From NCBI GenBank assembly GCA_033032175.1, contig CM065328.1:10106690-10170689 (forward strand): DNA of 64,000 nucleotides, read 5' to 3'. The position numbers were made by a program, and so were the translations under genes. Position 1 is the stretch's first letter, and every line of letters begins with the position of its first letter. Under the pieces are notes generated by a model. It had not been told where the DNA came from. It did no database searches and saw only the letters and a program-made list of their open reading frames with translations. Below are positions 31,494 through 41,400 of this stretch, in pieces. This stretch comes from Saturnia japonica (Eukaryota > Arthropoda > Insecta > Lepidoptera > Saturniidae).

Positions 31494-33333
31494 GAGGTGT
31501 TATATTAGGATATTTTGGTATTCCTAATATGGAATATATTAGTTAACTCGTATTAGGTTCCCGTACCTATTATATGGTATTAGTCAAATAATAGTCACCG
31601 ATTCAATATTCGCTATTCGCTACCTACTTGAATCCAAAACTGACATTAATGATTAAATTTTCTTTCGTATTTATAAACTAGCTGTGCCTGCGGCTTCGCT
31701 CACGTAGACTACAGAATGCTCGTGCGAATCTTGCTCCCTCGCTCCCGGCTATTTTAAAGACAATAATGCTTATTGCAGGTGTCCTTTAAAAGATAGACGT
31801 ATATTCTTTTAATACTTACAATTAATTAGTACGTTTCTTATAGTTTACTCAGCGTAAGCCATTTTAAGCGCCCGAATTGATTCACCGTTACCAGTTGTTT
31901 TTGGAACGAAGTTCCATAGGGGGCGTTGCGGAGGAGTACTCCTCTAGCCGGCAAAAAACGTTCGTAACGAAAGATTATTTTTGGAACGTTAGAGTAATAT
32001 AGTTTCAATAATCTTAAAAATATGCTCGTAGCCTAGCGATCGTAAGCGTCACTGCTTTGGCCGAAGACCTACGTTCGAATCCTCTCCTCGAACGTTTTTT
32101 TTTTAATCTTTACTTCGGACTTCATTTAGTACTGAGGTAACTTAATTCGAAAATTTATAACATAGAACTCTTAGTATTAATATATTTTTTTAATTTAATT
32201 TTTTTATTTGCTGAACATAGAATAACTTTTTTGTTTATAAACCAATTTGGATTATTCTTTTTTTTGTTGGATAGCGGATATCTCAAGGGCGGTGCCATTT
32301 TCATTTCATTGACATTGAATCTTCAACTTCGAAGATACACAAGGGATCTCTTCAAAACCATAGAGTTTATGTATAGTCTATGTATCGTTGCTATACAGTG
32401 TGTAATGTATAGTCTACCTGATGACTGTTATTATTATTCATGTAAATAGCTGTTTCTTTGTATATTATTATTATATTTTTTATAAATAAAAATTTAATTT
32501 TTTTTTTATTTTGTATAGTAGTTTTTTTAATTTTTATCATAGAACTTGAAATTAATATTTTATACTATGGAACTTCGTTCCTATCTGGTGTCCCACGACA
32601 CCACACGGTTTTTATTTATTTATGCGGAACCCTAATTCTTTCTCTAAAATAAAGGTAGCCTAAGTCACTTCCTATAAAATCTGCTATCTACCAGTGAAAA
32701 TCCCGTCGAATTCTTTCTAACCATTTCGGAGATTACCCGGAAAAAACAGACATACAAGAATTTTAAAAATGGCTTTCCTAAAAATCCTATATACTTTCAT
32801 ATACATTTAAAGAAAAAACTGTTATTTTAACATTACAAACAGACACTTCAATTTTATTAATTGTCTATATTACGGACTGTCGTTAACGTCAAAATCTTTG
32901 GTATATTAAAATATATTATGTTAAAAAATATCACTGTCTTGTACTACAGTTATAGATTTTTATATAAGTCCATTAAAAACGTCAATCGATTGATTTTTTA
33001 CTTCATTCTAAACACAAAATAATAAATATTTACATTTGGAATTCTCAAAAATATATAGATACGATAAAATGTATGCAATCGCAGCTAGATATTCGTTAAA
33101 AACGGTGCCTAATATAGTGCTTCTGTTCTCATTGCTTGCTTACTGTGCTACCAACCCATGCAGTTTCATACGAAGCACGACGTGTATATTGATGTCTTGA
33201 CTCGCCGCGCAGTTTGTGAATCGTGTGCCTATTATTTGGTAATCTATTAATCTGTATTCGTGGATCATAATATATTAGTCCGTGCCGCGTATTATAATCC
33301 CTGTACCTAATACGAATATATTAGTTACACCTC
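31494..33333. mobile_element. Candidate TIR element with GAGGTGT ends, unit 1 (~1.84 kb)
   Basis: gaggtgt (31,494-31,500) and its complement acacctc (33,327-33,333) are flanked by the same 5 bases, tatta (31,489-31,493 and 33,334-33,338). Just inside, both ends carry related 'aatatatt..gtattaggt' sequence in inverse orientation. No transposase is visible. Inside are a Helitron/SINE-like start (actagctgtgcctgcggctt at 31,678) and a tRNA-like box. The same structure occurs in unit 2 at 52,850-54,696. Superfamily is unknown. Confidence 0.5.
32025..32105 (+). other. tRNA-like sequence with Pol III B box and T-run, unit 1
   Basis: 'gtagcctagcgatcgtaagcg' loosely resembles an A box. It is followed at tRNA spacing by gttcgaatcc (32,073-32,082), which matches the B-box consensus, and then a T-run (32,096-32,104) as in Pol III terminators. 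It does not fold as a proper cloverleaf by eye. A tRNA-derived SINE head is more likely than a working tRNA gene. The copy in unit 2 is at 53,383-53,463. Confidence 0.4.
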
Positions 33334-33364
33334 TATTATCTATACTATATATTATATGTATACT

Positions 33365-33965
33365 AATATAACAAAGCGGAAGTGTTATTATGTTTGTTTA
33401 AATAAGCTAATCTCTGAAACTACCAGTCTGATTAAAAAAAATCTTTTTGTATACGATAGCCTGATTCACATGGAATAGTATAGCCTATTTAGCATCAAGG
33501 TAAACGTCAAAGTAAGTCGGAACGCGAAGCTCTCCCGAACTGCTTTATCCGCGTGCGCTGTGATAATTTTTAGTTGTACGTAAATACATGTTGTATAATA
33601 ATATTGGGCTTTAGTACATCTTTAAAATAGTCCGCAATAGCATATGCCTTTAACTTATGCATAACCCACAATAAGCTATTATATAACAAACAATGGTTTA
33701 ACATTAAAAAGTTATTTAAGATCATTATTCTAAACATGGTATATTAATCTTTACGAACAAGAGTTACTTCATCTTAAAGACAATTTTATGAAGTTAAATT
33801 TTGCTTTTTTTTCATGTTAGTTGGATACATAGTTTAGGAGATAATGAAAAATAGAAATAATTTGTACTTGTGGGAAGAACAATTATGATAGGATACACAG
33901 GTGCGTTGGCGTTGCGGTGTTTGTTGTATAAAATTAACACGGGTGAAACCGTAGGGCCGAGCTAG
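33365..33965 (+). repeat. Helitron-like non-autonomous element, unit 1 copy
   Basis: Parallel to 4,846-5,461 through the 'ctctgaaactaccagtctgatt' block, the 'gaatagtatagcctat' stretch and 'ctctcccgaactgctttatccgcgtgcg'. It ends gaaaccgtagggccgagctag (ctag 33,962-33,965). The unit-2 copy stops at 54,847 where the corrupted block begins. Confidence 0.5.
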
Positions 33966-34908
33966 AAATTGTTATACACTGCGTAAATAAAAAGCAACGC
34001 ATTATTTAATTATAAATAACGATATATTTTATGGGTGATATTTAAGGGCGATTGAAGTTTTTGATGGGATCTTTTTATCTTTTTAACTATTATTTTTAAC
34101 TAGCTGACCCGCACAACTTCTTCTGCGTCAACTAAGAGGGTTAGAAAGAGTGGGCCATACATATCTTTAATACAATTCTAAAGGAGCTGAAACTTTCTTT
34201 AATTTGCTGCGGAGTTATTTTAAAACGGTGATATCTCCTAAGATATTTATTGAAATCAATTGATGTTAAGGACATTTTTGTTCAAAATTAAATACTTGTG
34301 ATGAATATTGTATTTATTTCTATAAGGATTAATACCTTGTTTAAAGAAACATTTTCGCAAATAATCCAAATCGTCGCCTCAGTGCTTATTTGTTCAATCC
34401 ACCATTGGTTACATTTTATAGGAGAAGGTTTTTTTTTACTCTAATTTTAAAACAAAGCTTTATTTTAAAGGTTCTTGAAATTATCATAATACATGAAAGC
34501 TCCATGAATCAGTATTTATAATTCTTATATACGGATGAAAATTACATTACCTTATTTTTAAATTTTAATTTGGAGGTTGAACAAACATGCACAATTGTAA
34601 TAACGAACGTCGAGTTTGAACATTACGTCACTGGAGATGGCACAAAGTGGTTGTTCCATTTTTGAGTGCTTATTTGTTCAATGGACCTAATATCAGATAC
34701 AGAATGATTCAAATGTAATTTGACAAAATTAAATTGCGAAATTATATTATCAGTTAGATAGAAACAGGGACTTAATAATATGCAGTTTAAAGGTTCAGAG
34801 GAACGTGCCCACAGGCCAGGAGTGAGACAGTGCGTACAATATTAAAAAAATACATACAGGTAATCATTTTCAAAGGTTTGAAATTGAAACAATTGAAATT
34901 CAATTAGG
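33966..34908. other. AT-rich DNA, nothing firm
   Basis: Contains 'aactagctgacccgcacaac' at 34,100, the start of another common lepidopteran repeat, and no ORF. Confidence 0.4.
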
Positions 34909-34910
34909 TA

Positions 34911-36213
34911 CAAGGTGTCCAGAAAGGGTATCGGGTATTTGTAAGTTCAATGAAACAAAAATTATTTGTATGCAATAAAAAAGTTTATTGTTTATTATTA
35001 GCATATGAATTGGAGAATTATTTGGAAAAGATGATGTTATCCAAATGATGACCGTTACGTTGCTGGCACTCTTCTAAACGGAAACGAAGATTGGCGATAA
35101 CACGTTGACACATAGCTATCGATATTGCTGCCATTTCTGACCTGATGTTTTGCTTTAACTGGGTTAGATTCGTCGGATTGTTTTGATAAACCTTACTTTT
35201 AAGGTATCCCCATGCAAAATAGTCAAGCGGGCTAAGGTCGGGGCTTCTGGGAGGCCAGTTAAAGTTACCCCTTCGCGAAATGACTTTATTAGGGAATAAT
35301 TCGTTAACAACTTCCATTGAGTCATTTGAGGTATGGCAAGTGGCCCCATCTTGCTGGAACCACGTTCTTGAGTTGAAACCTGCAAACTCCTGCAACTCTG
35401 GGACCAAAAAATTTCGCAACATATCGCAATAACGGTCACTATTCACATGAATTGCTCGGCCTCGTTGATCTTCATGAAAATAAGGACCAGTTATGCCTTT
35501 AGCAGACATAGCGGCCCAAACAACGACCTTTGGGCTATGCAGGGGTCGTTCATGCTTTCGTCTCGGATTCTCCACTGCCCAGTACCGACAATTCTGCTTA
35601 TTAACATGACCATTCAGGTGAAAATTTGCTTCGTCACTGAACAGTATGTTGTTAAAGTTGTTAAATCGCTGCAGCATTTCGTTCGCAAAATTCAGTCGAT
35701 TAGCATAGTCCGTATCCTTCAATTCTTGAACCAATTGAATTTTATAGGCTTTTAGATGTAAGTCTTTCTTTAAAATCGAATGTAAAGACGATTTTTTGAT
35801 GTTCAACGCTTATCTTCGCTTTCGGATGGATAAAGACGGATTTTGACGAACCGACGCCTCAACTTCTTCAATTGTTTCTTCATCGCGAACTGAACGAGGA
35901 CGACCAGAGTTTTGAATTTTAACTGTCGCACCTGTATTCTCGAACATCCTGATCCATTTCCTAATGCTATCGTCACTTGGCGCGTGGCGTGTACGATATT
36001 CCACACGATAGAGACGTTGAGCAGTCACTATTGAATCACCATTACGATAATACGCTTGTACGCAAAATGCGCGATGCGTCCCCGAGTACTGTTCCATCGT
36101 GACTAAAACTCCACAAAATGGCGGACGCCACGAACCCCTCCCCGCACCCTTTAGACGTCCCGTTTCGAATATGGCGCGAAAACAAATACCCGATACCCTT
36201 TCTGGACACCTTG
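34911..36213 (-). mobile_element. Mariner-family transposon (1,303 bp) with perfect 32-bp TIRs
   Basis: The terminal inverted repeats begin caaggtgtccagaaagggta, are identical over 32 bp (34,911-34,942 and 36,182-36,213) and sit in a TA duplication (34,909-34,910 and 36,214-36,215). A single transposase frame fills the inside on the minus strand. Perfect TIRs indicate young age. Part of the same insertion (about 35,108-35,308) reappears at 56,279-56,479, so it predates the large tandem duplication. Confidence 0.93.
35018..36097 (-). pseudogene. Mariner-like transposase, DD41D spacing, one nonsense codon
   Basis: The ATG is at 36,097-36,095, and the frame gives 359 codons to the stop at 35,018. 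Residues 1-95 hold an N-terminal helix-turn-helix region (AYYRNGDSIVTAQRLYR, then IRKWIRMFENTGA and a SGRPRSVRDEE linker). A TAA interrupts at codon 96 (35,812-35,810), and the same frame continues. The catalytic triad follows: Asp155 in LFSDEANFH, Asp250 in QQDGATCHT, and Asp292 in SPDLSPLDYFAWG. There are 41 residues between the second and third Asp, the DD41D arrangement reported for a Tc1/mariner branch. The tail keeps YLKSKVYQNNP. Only the single stop prevents a full-length product, so this copy was lost recently. Confidence 0.9.
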
Positions 36214-36215
36214 TA

Positions 36216-37110
36216 TAATAACATAACTGGATTTTTTTTGTCCCTGTGGGTTTTGTATTTTTTAACTATTTCCTTATAATTTAGTTTATTATCTGGTTTC
36301 CCGTCGTCTGTCTTTTTTATTTTCTTTGGTTTCTTTGTTATTGCTGGAATCTATCAAATTTTCTTTTTCACCTTTCCTCTTTTAGACTTTCTTAATAACA
36401 CTTTCCAAATCAATTTGATCATTTACTGGCAATGACGTTTTATAAATAGACGTGTTATATATACTCTCACTAAAAACAATTTAAAGATGTTACTGTTATC
36501 AGCATGTTGAAACAAAGAGATAGGAAATCACAGCGTAAGGCGGAAACTGTTGTCACAAAAGGATAAATGTTTCTTCTCGCTCATCGCACCGGTCACAAGT
36601 CGAAAGTAACCTGAGAGCAATTGCCCACCATTCACGAAGGCATATAAAGAGCGTCAATGCCGTATCTACTAGTATATATTTGTACATGATCCGTATATCA
36701 TCAAATTTATTTAGCGGTAATATTTTATTAGTTTCTTTAATTGTAATGTCACTTAAAATATGAAAATTTTGTTTTCTAGTGTCAACTGTTTCTATGTGAC
36801 AAATAGATATTTATTTATAATTCTTAATAATGTGCGTTTGTTTGGCACACAAAAAGCAAACGGCAAATAGAAGATAAACAGCATTTATAAGTTGGCTATC
36901 GAGAAGCAGTTAGTGTCTATAAAATACCTTTGTTAAGAAAATAGTAAACTTTCACTTGCATAGAAATTAAAAAACACAGTAAGTACTTCTTCATTGTACA
37001 TACCAGATAAGTTGTGTTTATTTAGTGTATGTTTGAAGAAAAAAAACGTGGAAGGATATCACAAGATTTGAAATAACCTGTGTAAAAATTATAACACCAT
37101 TGAATGCAAA
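36216..37110. other. AT-rich DNA, nothing recognised
   Basis: No coding region or repeat is identified. This part has no clean counterpart in unit 2. Confidence 0.4.
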
Positions 37111-37380
37111 CTATAAAAAATTAAATTTAATAAATTTGATTAAGTACAGTGTAAAAAAAAATTAATGTACATTATTGTAAAAAAAGCGTGGGGTGTATTC
37201 AAAGCGCTTTTTAAGATATTATATTATCGAAGTGATGATTCTTCTACTCATTATCTGTCAATAAAATGTTTATAATTATTGACACTATGCACCCCACGCT
37301 TTTTTTACAATAATGTACATTATTTTTTTTTTACACTGTACTTAATCAAATTTATTCAATTTTATTTTCTGTTTTTTAGT
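37111..37380. repeat. Foldback / MITE-like inverted repeat
   Basis: The arms (about 37,125-37,195 and 37,288-37,362) are almost perfectly complementary, including 'aatgtacattattgtaaaaa' with 'gcgtggggtg', and 'taaatttgattaagtacagt'. The loop is about 92 bp. The frame called at 37,279 is an artefact of the arm. Unit 2 joins clean sequence again only at the position equivalent to 37,398, right after this hairpin. Confidence 0.85.
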
Positions 37381-37759
37381 TGGATTTTTTATGAAAGCGT
37401 GTTTTTTTTTTGTTTTTTTAAACTATTATTTATTTTTCATTTTTTAGTTAAATATTTTAAACTATAAATTATTTAGTTCGATTTGCTAACTATCAACCGC
37501 CCTTAATATATACAAATGTGTTCCGATTGTATCTTGGTTAAGAACACATATTCAAAGATTTCTATGATGCCAATATAAACAGCGAGACACAAAGAGGTGC
37601 AACTTTATTTACATATACAGTCAGTCACATTAATGCTTGAGTATGGAGTTTTCAATCCGTAATCACTCTACAAAATATTATAATCATAGGAGCGAATCTG
37701 TTGGCGGCACTGAGAACGAGGATGAGTGTGAATTTTCACTCTGTGACTGATTGTAGATT

Positions 37760-38038
37760 TTATGGTTTATCTCCTAATCGAATCATTTCATTCAATGCTT
37801 CACTGTTACATGGAGTTCTTCCTGTTAATTTTGAGCAATCAAGTTCTTCAATTCGTATACCGTCCAAGGATCTTCCACGACTAAGTGCCACATAAGCTTG
37901 TCCAGCAGCAAACAATCGCGGACCCAAATAAATGACTGCATGATCAACTGTACAACCTTGCATGCCCGAAAGAGTAAGTGTGGAACTGCACCCATGCGTA
38001 GTTCGCGCACTAGCTCTATCTCTCTTACTCGCATGCAA
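37760..38038 (-). pseudogene. Helitron/PIF1-type helicase C-terminal fragment, unit 1
   Basis: About 92 residues: GMQGCTVDHAVIYLG, then FAAGQAYVALSRGRSLDGI and IEELDCSKL. This is the last helicase motif set of PIF1-like enzymes, as found at the C-terminus of Helitron Rep-Hel proteins ('GQAYVALSR.RSL.GI'). The N-terminal side (38,040 upwards on the minus strand) loses recognisable helicase sequence at once. No Rep domain is in the window. The copy in unit 2 (56,844-57,122) has the identical protein. Confidence 0.75.
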
Positions 38039-38040
38039 AG

Positions 38041-39829
38041 AATGCGGAAAGAAATTAATTAATCCTGGCGAATCTAATTAGGATAATCGGATGCTTTGAT
38101 CGGATTATTGCATTGTCATCGACTTTTGACAGGTGTGCAAAGTTTGAATTAAATTTGATCATTCAAAGTAGGACAAAATCGAGCTCAAAGGGGTCGGTTA
38201 CATACATACATACATACAAGTGAAGCTAAGAAAAGCGTATTAAATAGCTTACTATTCAATTTCCGTCTTAGTTTAATTATTGTTAGATTTGCAATATGAT
38301 CTTGACATATTGGTTGTGGTTTATTTTAATTCAATTTTTGGTCAAAAACTTAACTTAAAACACTGTTATAATTAATTTTAATAAAAGCGACGATGTAATA
38401 AGTAAACACTGTTATGTTTCTATGCACAATGACAAATCAAACAAAATGGCGGATATGGCGTTAGGCCTTGTGATTGGTCAATTAGGTGGAGATTAAAAAC
38501 TTATGCACTCAAAGTTTCTTACAATATAGGACATACAACAAACTGTGGACATTGAACAAATAAGCGCAAAATTTTGATTACAGTGCCTTGTGCGGAGAAA
38601 AAATTAAAATAGATGTTTTTATTATTTATTTCAGCAAATGTCATACGTCTCCCTTATCTGTAAATTGTAAACTGATGCCTTAATAATTATACATTAAAAA
38701 CTCTATTTCGGTAAATAGAGTCGCTTGGACAAATAACCATGGATGCGACGAAATGCTATCACAGATTTTTTTTAACTTTTTAAGAGAAACAACTCTGTCA
38801 CATATGAATGTTGCGTAACTTTAACAATTTAGCAGCGCATGCAATGGAAGCTCTCGAAAGCAATAAATTTTCCCCGTTTTTGCAACATTTTTCATTGATG
38901 CTCCACTCCTGTTGGTCGTAGTGTGATGTTATATAGCCTATTAGCCTTCTTCGAGCAATGGGATATCCAAGAAAAAAATATTTTTTTCCATTCAAACAAG
39001 TATTTCCTGAGAATAGCGCGTTCAACCAAACAAACAGACAAAGAAAGTCTTCAGCTTTATAATAGATTCATTAACTTCTGTTTTAGACCCTATATTATGT
39101 AATACCGATAGCGTTTTGTGTGATATAGCTTGGTTATTGTGCTTATGTGAAGTGGATTATAAATATAAACTGGAAGCATACATTTTGATGTGCCACAAAA
39201 ACTACCTAGAAAATTCCAATAAGGGAGCCAATATCTTATTGGGATACTGAATTCGTTCTAAGACAGGTCACTATATTCACTTGTTGGCAAGTTATAAGAA
39301 GAAGAAGGGTGATTGAATACCGACTGTCAAAAAAAAAATCAATCAAGAAAAAATGGACAGTAAAAAAAGAAGATTTTTCAATAATAATTTTTTTCTCATC
39401 CCTATAGTGTACGTTAAACAGCGATAGTTTTGGTATTCGATTATCGATAGTTTTCTAAAAATTTGTAAATGACATTATAATTTAAAACACGTTACATTAA
39501 TCAAAGCATATTATTTCCTCATGTATAAACATACACATATATTTCATTTAAAATATTGTATGTTTTGTTTTAAAAATATCAGCATATTTAGTTTTTTTGT
39601 CATAAGCCTGTTTCGGCGTTCATTAACGATTAGACCGGCTTTTGAAGAAATGCGTTGTAAAGGAACGGATGTAGCTGTAATGCAAAGGTAAGATTCTGCA
39701 ATTTCCTTTAATCTGCTATTTGATCTGTTTCAGTAAAAAACGGACACTCATTTTTATCTATGATTGGTTTTTCTAAATACTGTCGTATGTCAATTATGGT
39801 TTAACTTAGGCGTGTGGCCTTTTCTCGAA
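38041..39829. other. AT-rich DNA, nothing firm (unit 1)
   Basis: Contains a (CATA)n microsatellite at 38,201-38,217. The minus-strand frame 38,798-39,025 is kept in unit 2 with a few changes but matches nothing I recognise. Confidence 0.4.
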
Positions 39830-39832
39830 TGT

Positions 39833-40380
39833 CTAAAACCCCCAAAAGATCGTCATGACTTTTATAGGTGCTTGACGTCGACGGTGTCTATGTTGAAGTT
39901 TGTCGGTTCTTTTGGATTTGACGATAAATGGGTGGCGTATGCCTTTTCTAGCCACTGAACGCCTCTTTTTTCGTAATCCTGTGTACCGAAATTTTTTTTT
40001 TAATCGAGGTTCCAATGTTATACCTATTACCGTTGGTGTCCTCTTTTCATAGTGTTCGGGCTTGGTGTGCACCGACTCCTTCAATAGTGACAATATCAGC
40101 TCACCCCCATTACTATGAATGTAAATTTCAACCTCTACCAGTCTACTTCTGATACCACGGATTAATGGCTAAATGAGTGATAATGCCACATAAGTCTCAC
40201 CGGGGGTTTTTTTTGTGGCAGACTCAAATGGTTTCAGTATTTTAACTATTTCTTCAATTATCATATTATCCAGGTGGAGAACGTTCGCATTTACAAAGTG
40301 CAAGTGATAATTCATGTTGTACATCAAATATACTCTGGAGCATGTAATAGGCACTGTTCCACTGAGTGGGAACTTCTTGT
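39833..40380 (-). pseudogene. hAT-family transposase fragment, unit 1
   Basis: From 40,377 downwards on the minus strand: EVPTQWNSAYYMLQSIFDVQHELS. After a frame change come NMIIEEIVKILKPFESATKK and GETYVALSLI, and then in another frame LLKESVH...TVIGITLEPRLKKKF. These match the hAT landmarks 'VPTRWNS.Y.ML', 'LKPFE.AT...SGE.Y.TLS' and 'LDPR.KK..F' that surround the insertion domain of BED-type hAT transposases. At least two frameshifts are present, and the C-terminal dimerisation domain is not found. The copy in unit 2 is at 58,918-59,465. Confidence 0.75.
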
Positions 40381-40456
40381 ATTAATTTTTATTCAGCTTT
40401 GATTTCTGACACAACAATTGTTATAATTTGCAATAATTCCCTTGAAACGAAACATT

Positions 40457-41213
40457 AGCATCATGGTGTCAACTAGTGTATATCTAGCTGCCGAAAGTGT
40501 ACAAGCGAATCCTCCAACTCGATACGACCAAAAAGTTGCGTAGTCGCGTCGCGATCGTGGTTCAACCTGTATATCCAGTAATCAAGCGGTGTGGTATAAG
40601 GTAGATGTCTGTATTTGGCTTGGTCGCGACCACCATACACATAGTCATAAACCCGTCACAGAGATTCTCAATTAGTTTTTAGCATCATGGTGTCAACTAG
40701 TGTATATTAGCTGCCGAAAGTGTACAAGCGAATCCTCCAACTCGATACGACCTAAAAAGTTGCGTAGTCGCGTCGCGATCGTGGTTCAACCGGTGTATAT
40801 CCAGTAATCAAGCGGTGTGGTATAAGGTAGATGTCTGTATTTGGCTTGGTCGCGACCACCATACACATAGTCATAAACCCGTCACAGAGATTCTCAATTA
40901 GTTTTTAGCATCATGGTGTCAACTAGTGTATATCTAGCTGCCGAAAGTGTACAAGCGAATCCTCCAACTCGATACGACCTAAAAAGTTGCGTAGTCGCGT
41001 CGCGATCGTGGTTCAACCGGTGTATATCCAGTAATCAAGCGGTGTGGTATAAGGTAGATGTCTGTATTTGGCTTGGTCGCGACCACCATACACATAGTCA
41101 TAAACCCGTCACAGAGATTCTCAATTAGTTTTTAGCATCATGGTGTCAACTAGTGTATATCTAGCTGCCGAAAGTGTACAAGCGAATCCTCCAACTCGAT
41201 ACGACTTAAAAAG
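40457..41213 (+). repeat. 227-bp satellite array, three full periods plus a partial (unit 1/2 junction)
   Basis: Periods start at 40,457, 40,681, 40,907 and 41,134 (224, 226 and 227 bp). The first two full periods carry small deletions. Each holds a 71-codon frame beginning MVSTSVYLAAE. Because 227 is not a multiple of 3 the frame cannot run through the array, and it is probably not coding. A GC-rich 'gtcgcgtcgcgatcg' core recurs in each full period. Confidence 0.92.
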
Positions 41214-41400
41214 TTCTCTCTTATTTTTGTCGTACCGTGAAACTGTGGAACCATCTCCTGGACAATGTGTGCTCTATTTCTTATGACATCGGTTCCTTCA
41301 AGCGTAACACAAAGAAATCTTGAAGCACGTTGGCATAACAGCGGCGACCGCCGATGGACTGGCGATCGCTCGATGATCGCCGTTGTGTTTGGATTGTAAT
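41214..41400 (+). other. Post-satellite coding-like segment, unit 2
   Basis: Same register as 13,611-13,797 (PSPGQCVL, then ITAAT, then PLCLDC) but with three stop codons. Relic of unknown origin. Confidence 0.4.

Larger units (their letters stand above)
18471..41023 (+). repeat. Large tandem repeat, unit 1 (~22.5 kb, including a 1.3-kb private insertion)
   Basis: From the mid-satellite point 'atatccagtaatcaag' at 18,471 the sequence runs parallel to unit 2 (41,024 on) and unit 3 (60,340 on). The exceptions are the P-like insertion (18,971-20,250) and the homopolymer-corrupted block (20,582-22,117). Marker offsets: the dispersed repeat 22,250 corresponds to 43,600; the transposase relic 26,990 to 48,410; the Tc1-like relic 28,996 to 50,407; the GAGGTGT element 31,494 to 52,850. 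Differences are scattered substitutions and small indels, a few percent by eye. Confidence 0.85.

Noticed and set aside
32025..32105. Functional tRNA gene
   Set aside because: A B box is present but no acceptor-stem pairing and no clean cloverleaf can be drawn by eye.
37279..37467. Phe-rich 62-residue frame
   Set aside because: It arises from one arm of the foldback plus T-runs.
38798..39025. Minus-strand 75-residue frame (copy at 57,883-58,110) as a conserved protein
   Set aside because: It is conserved only because the units are recent duplicates. It has no recognisable motif and no flanking gene structure.
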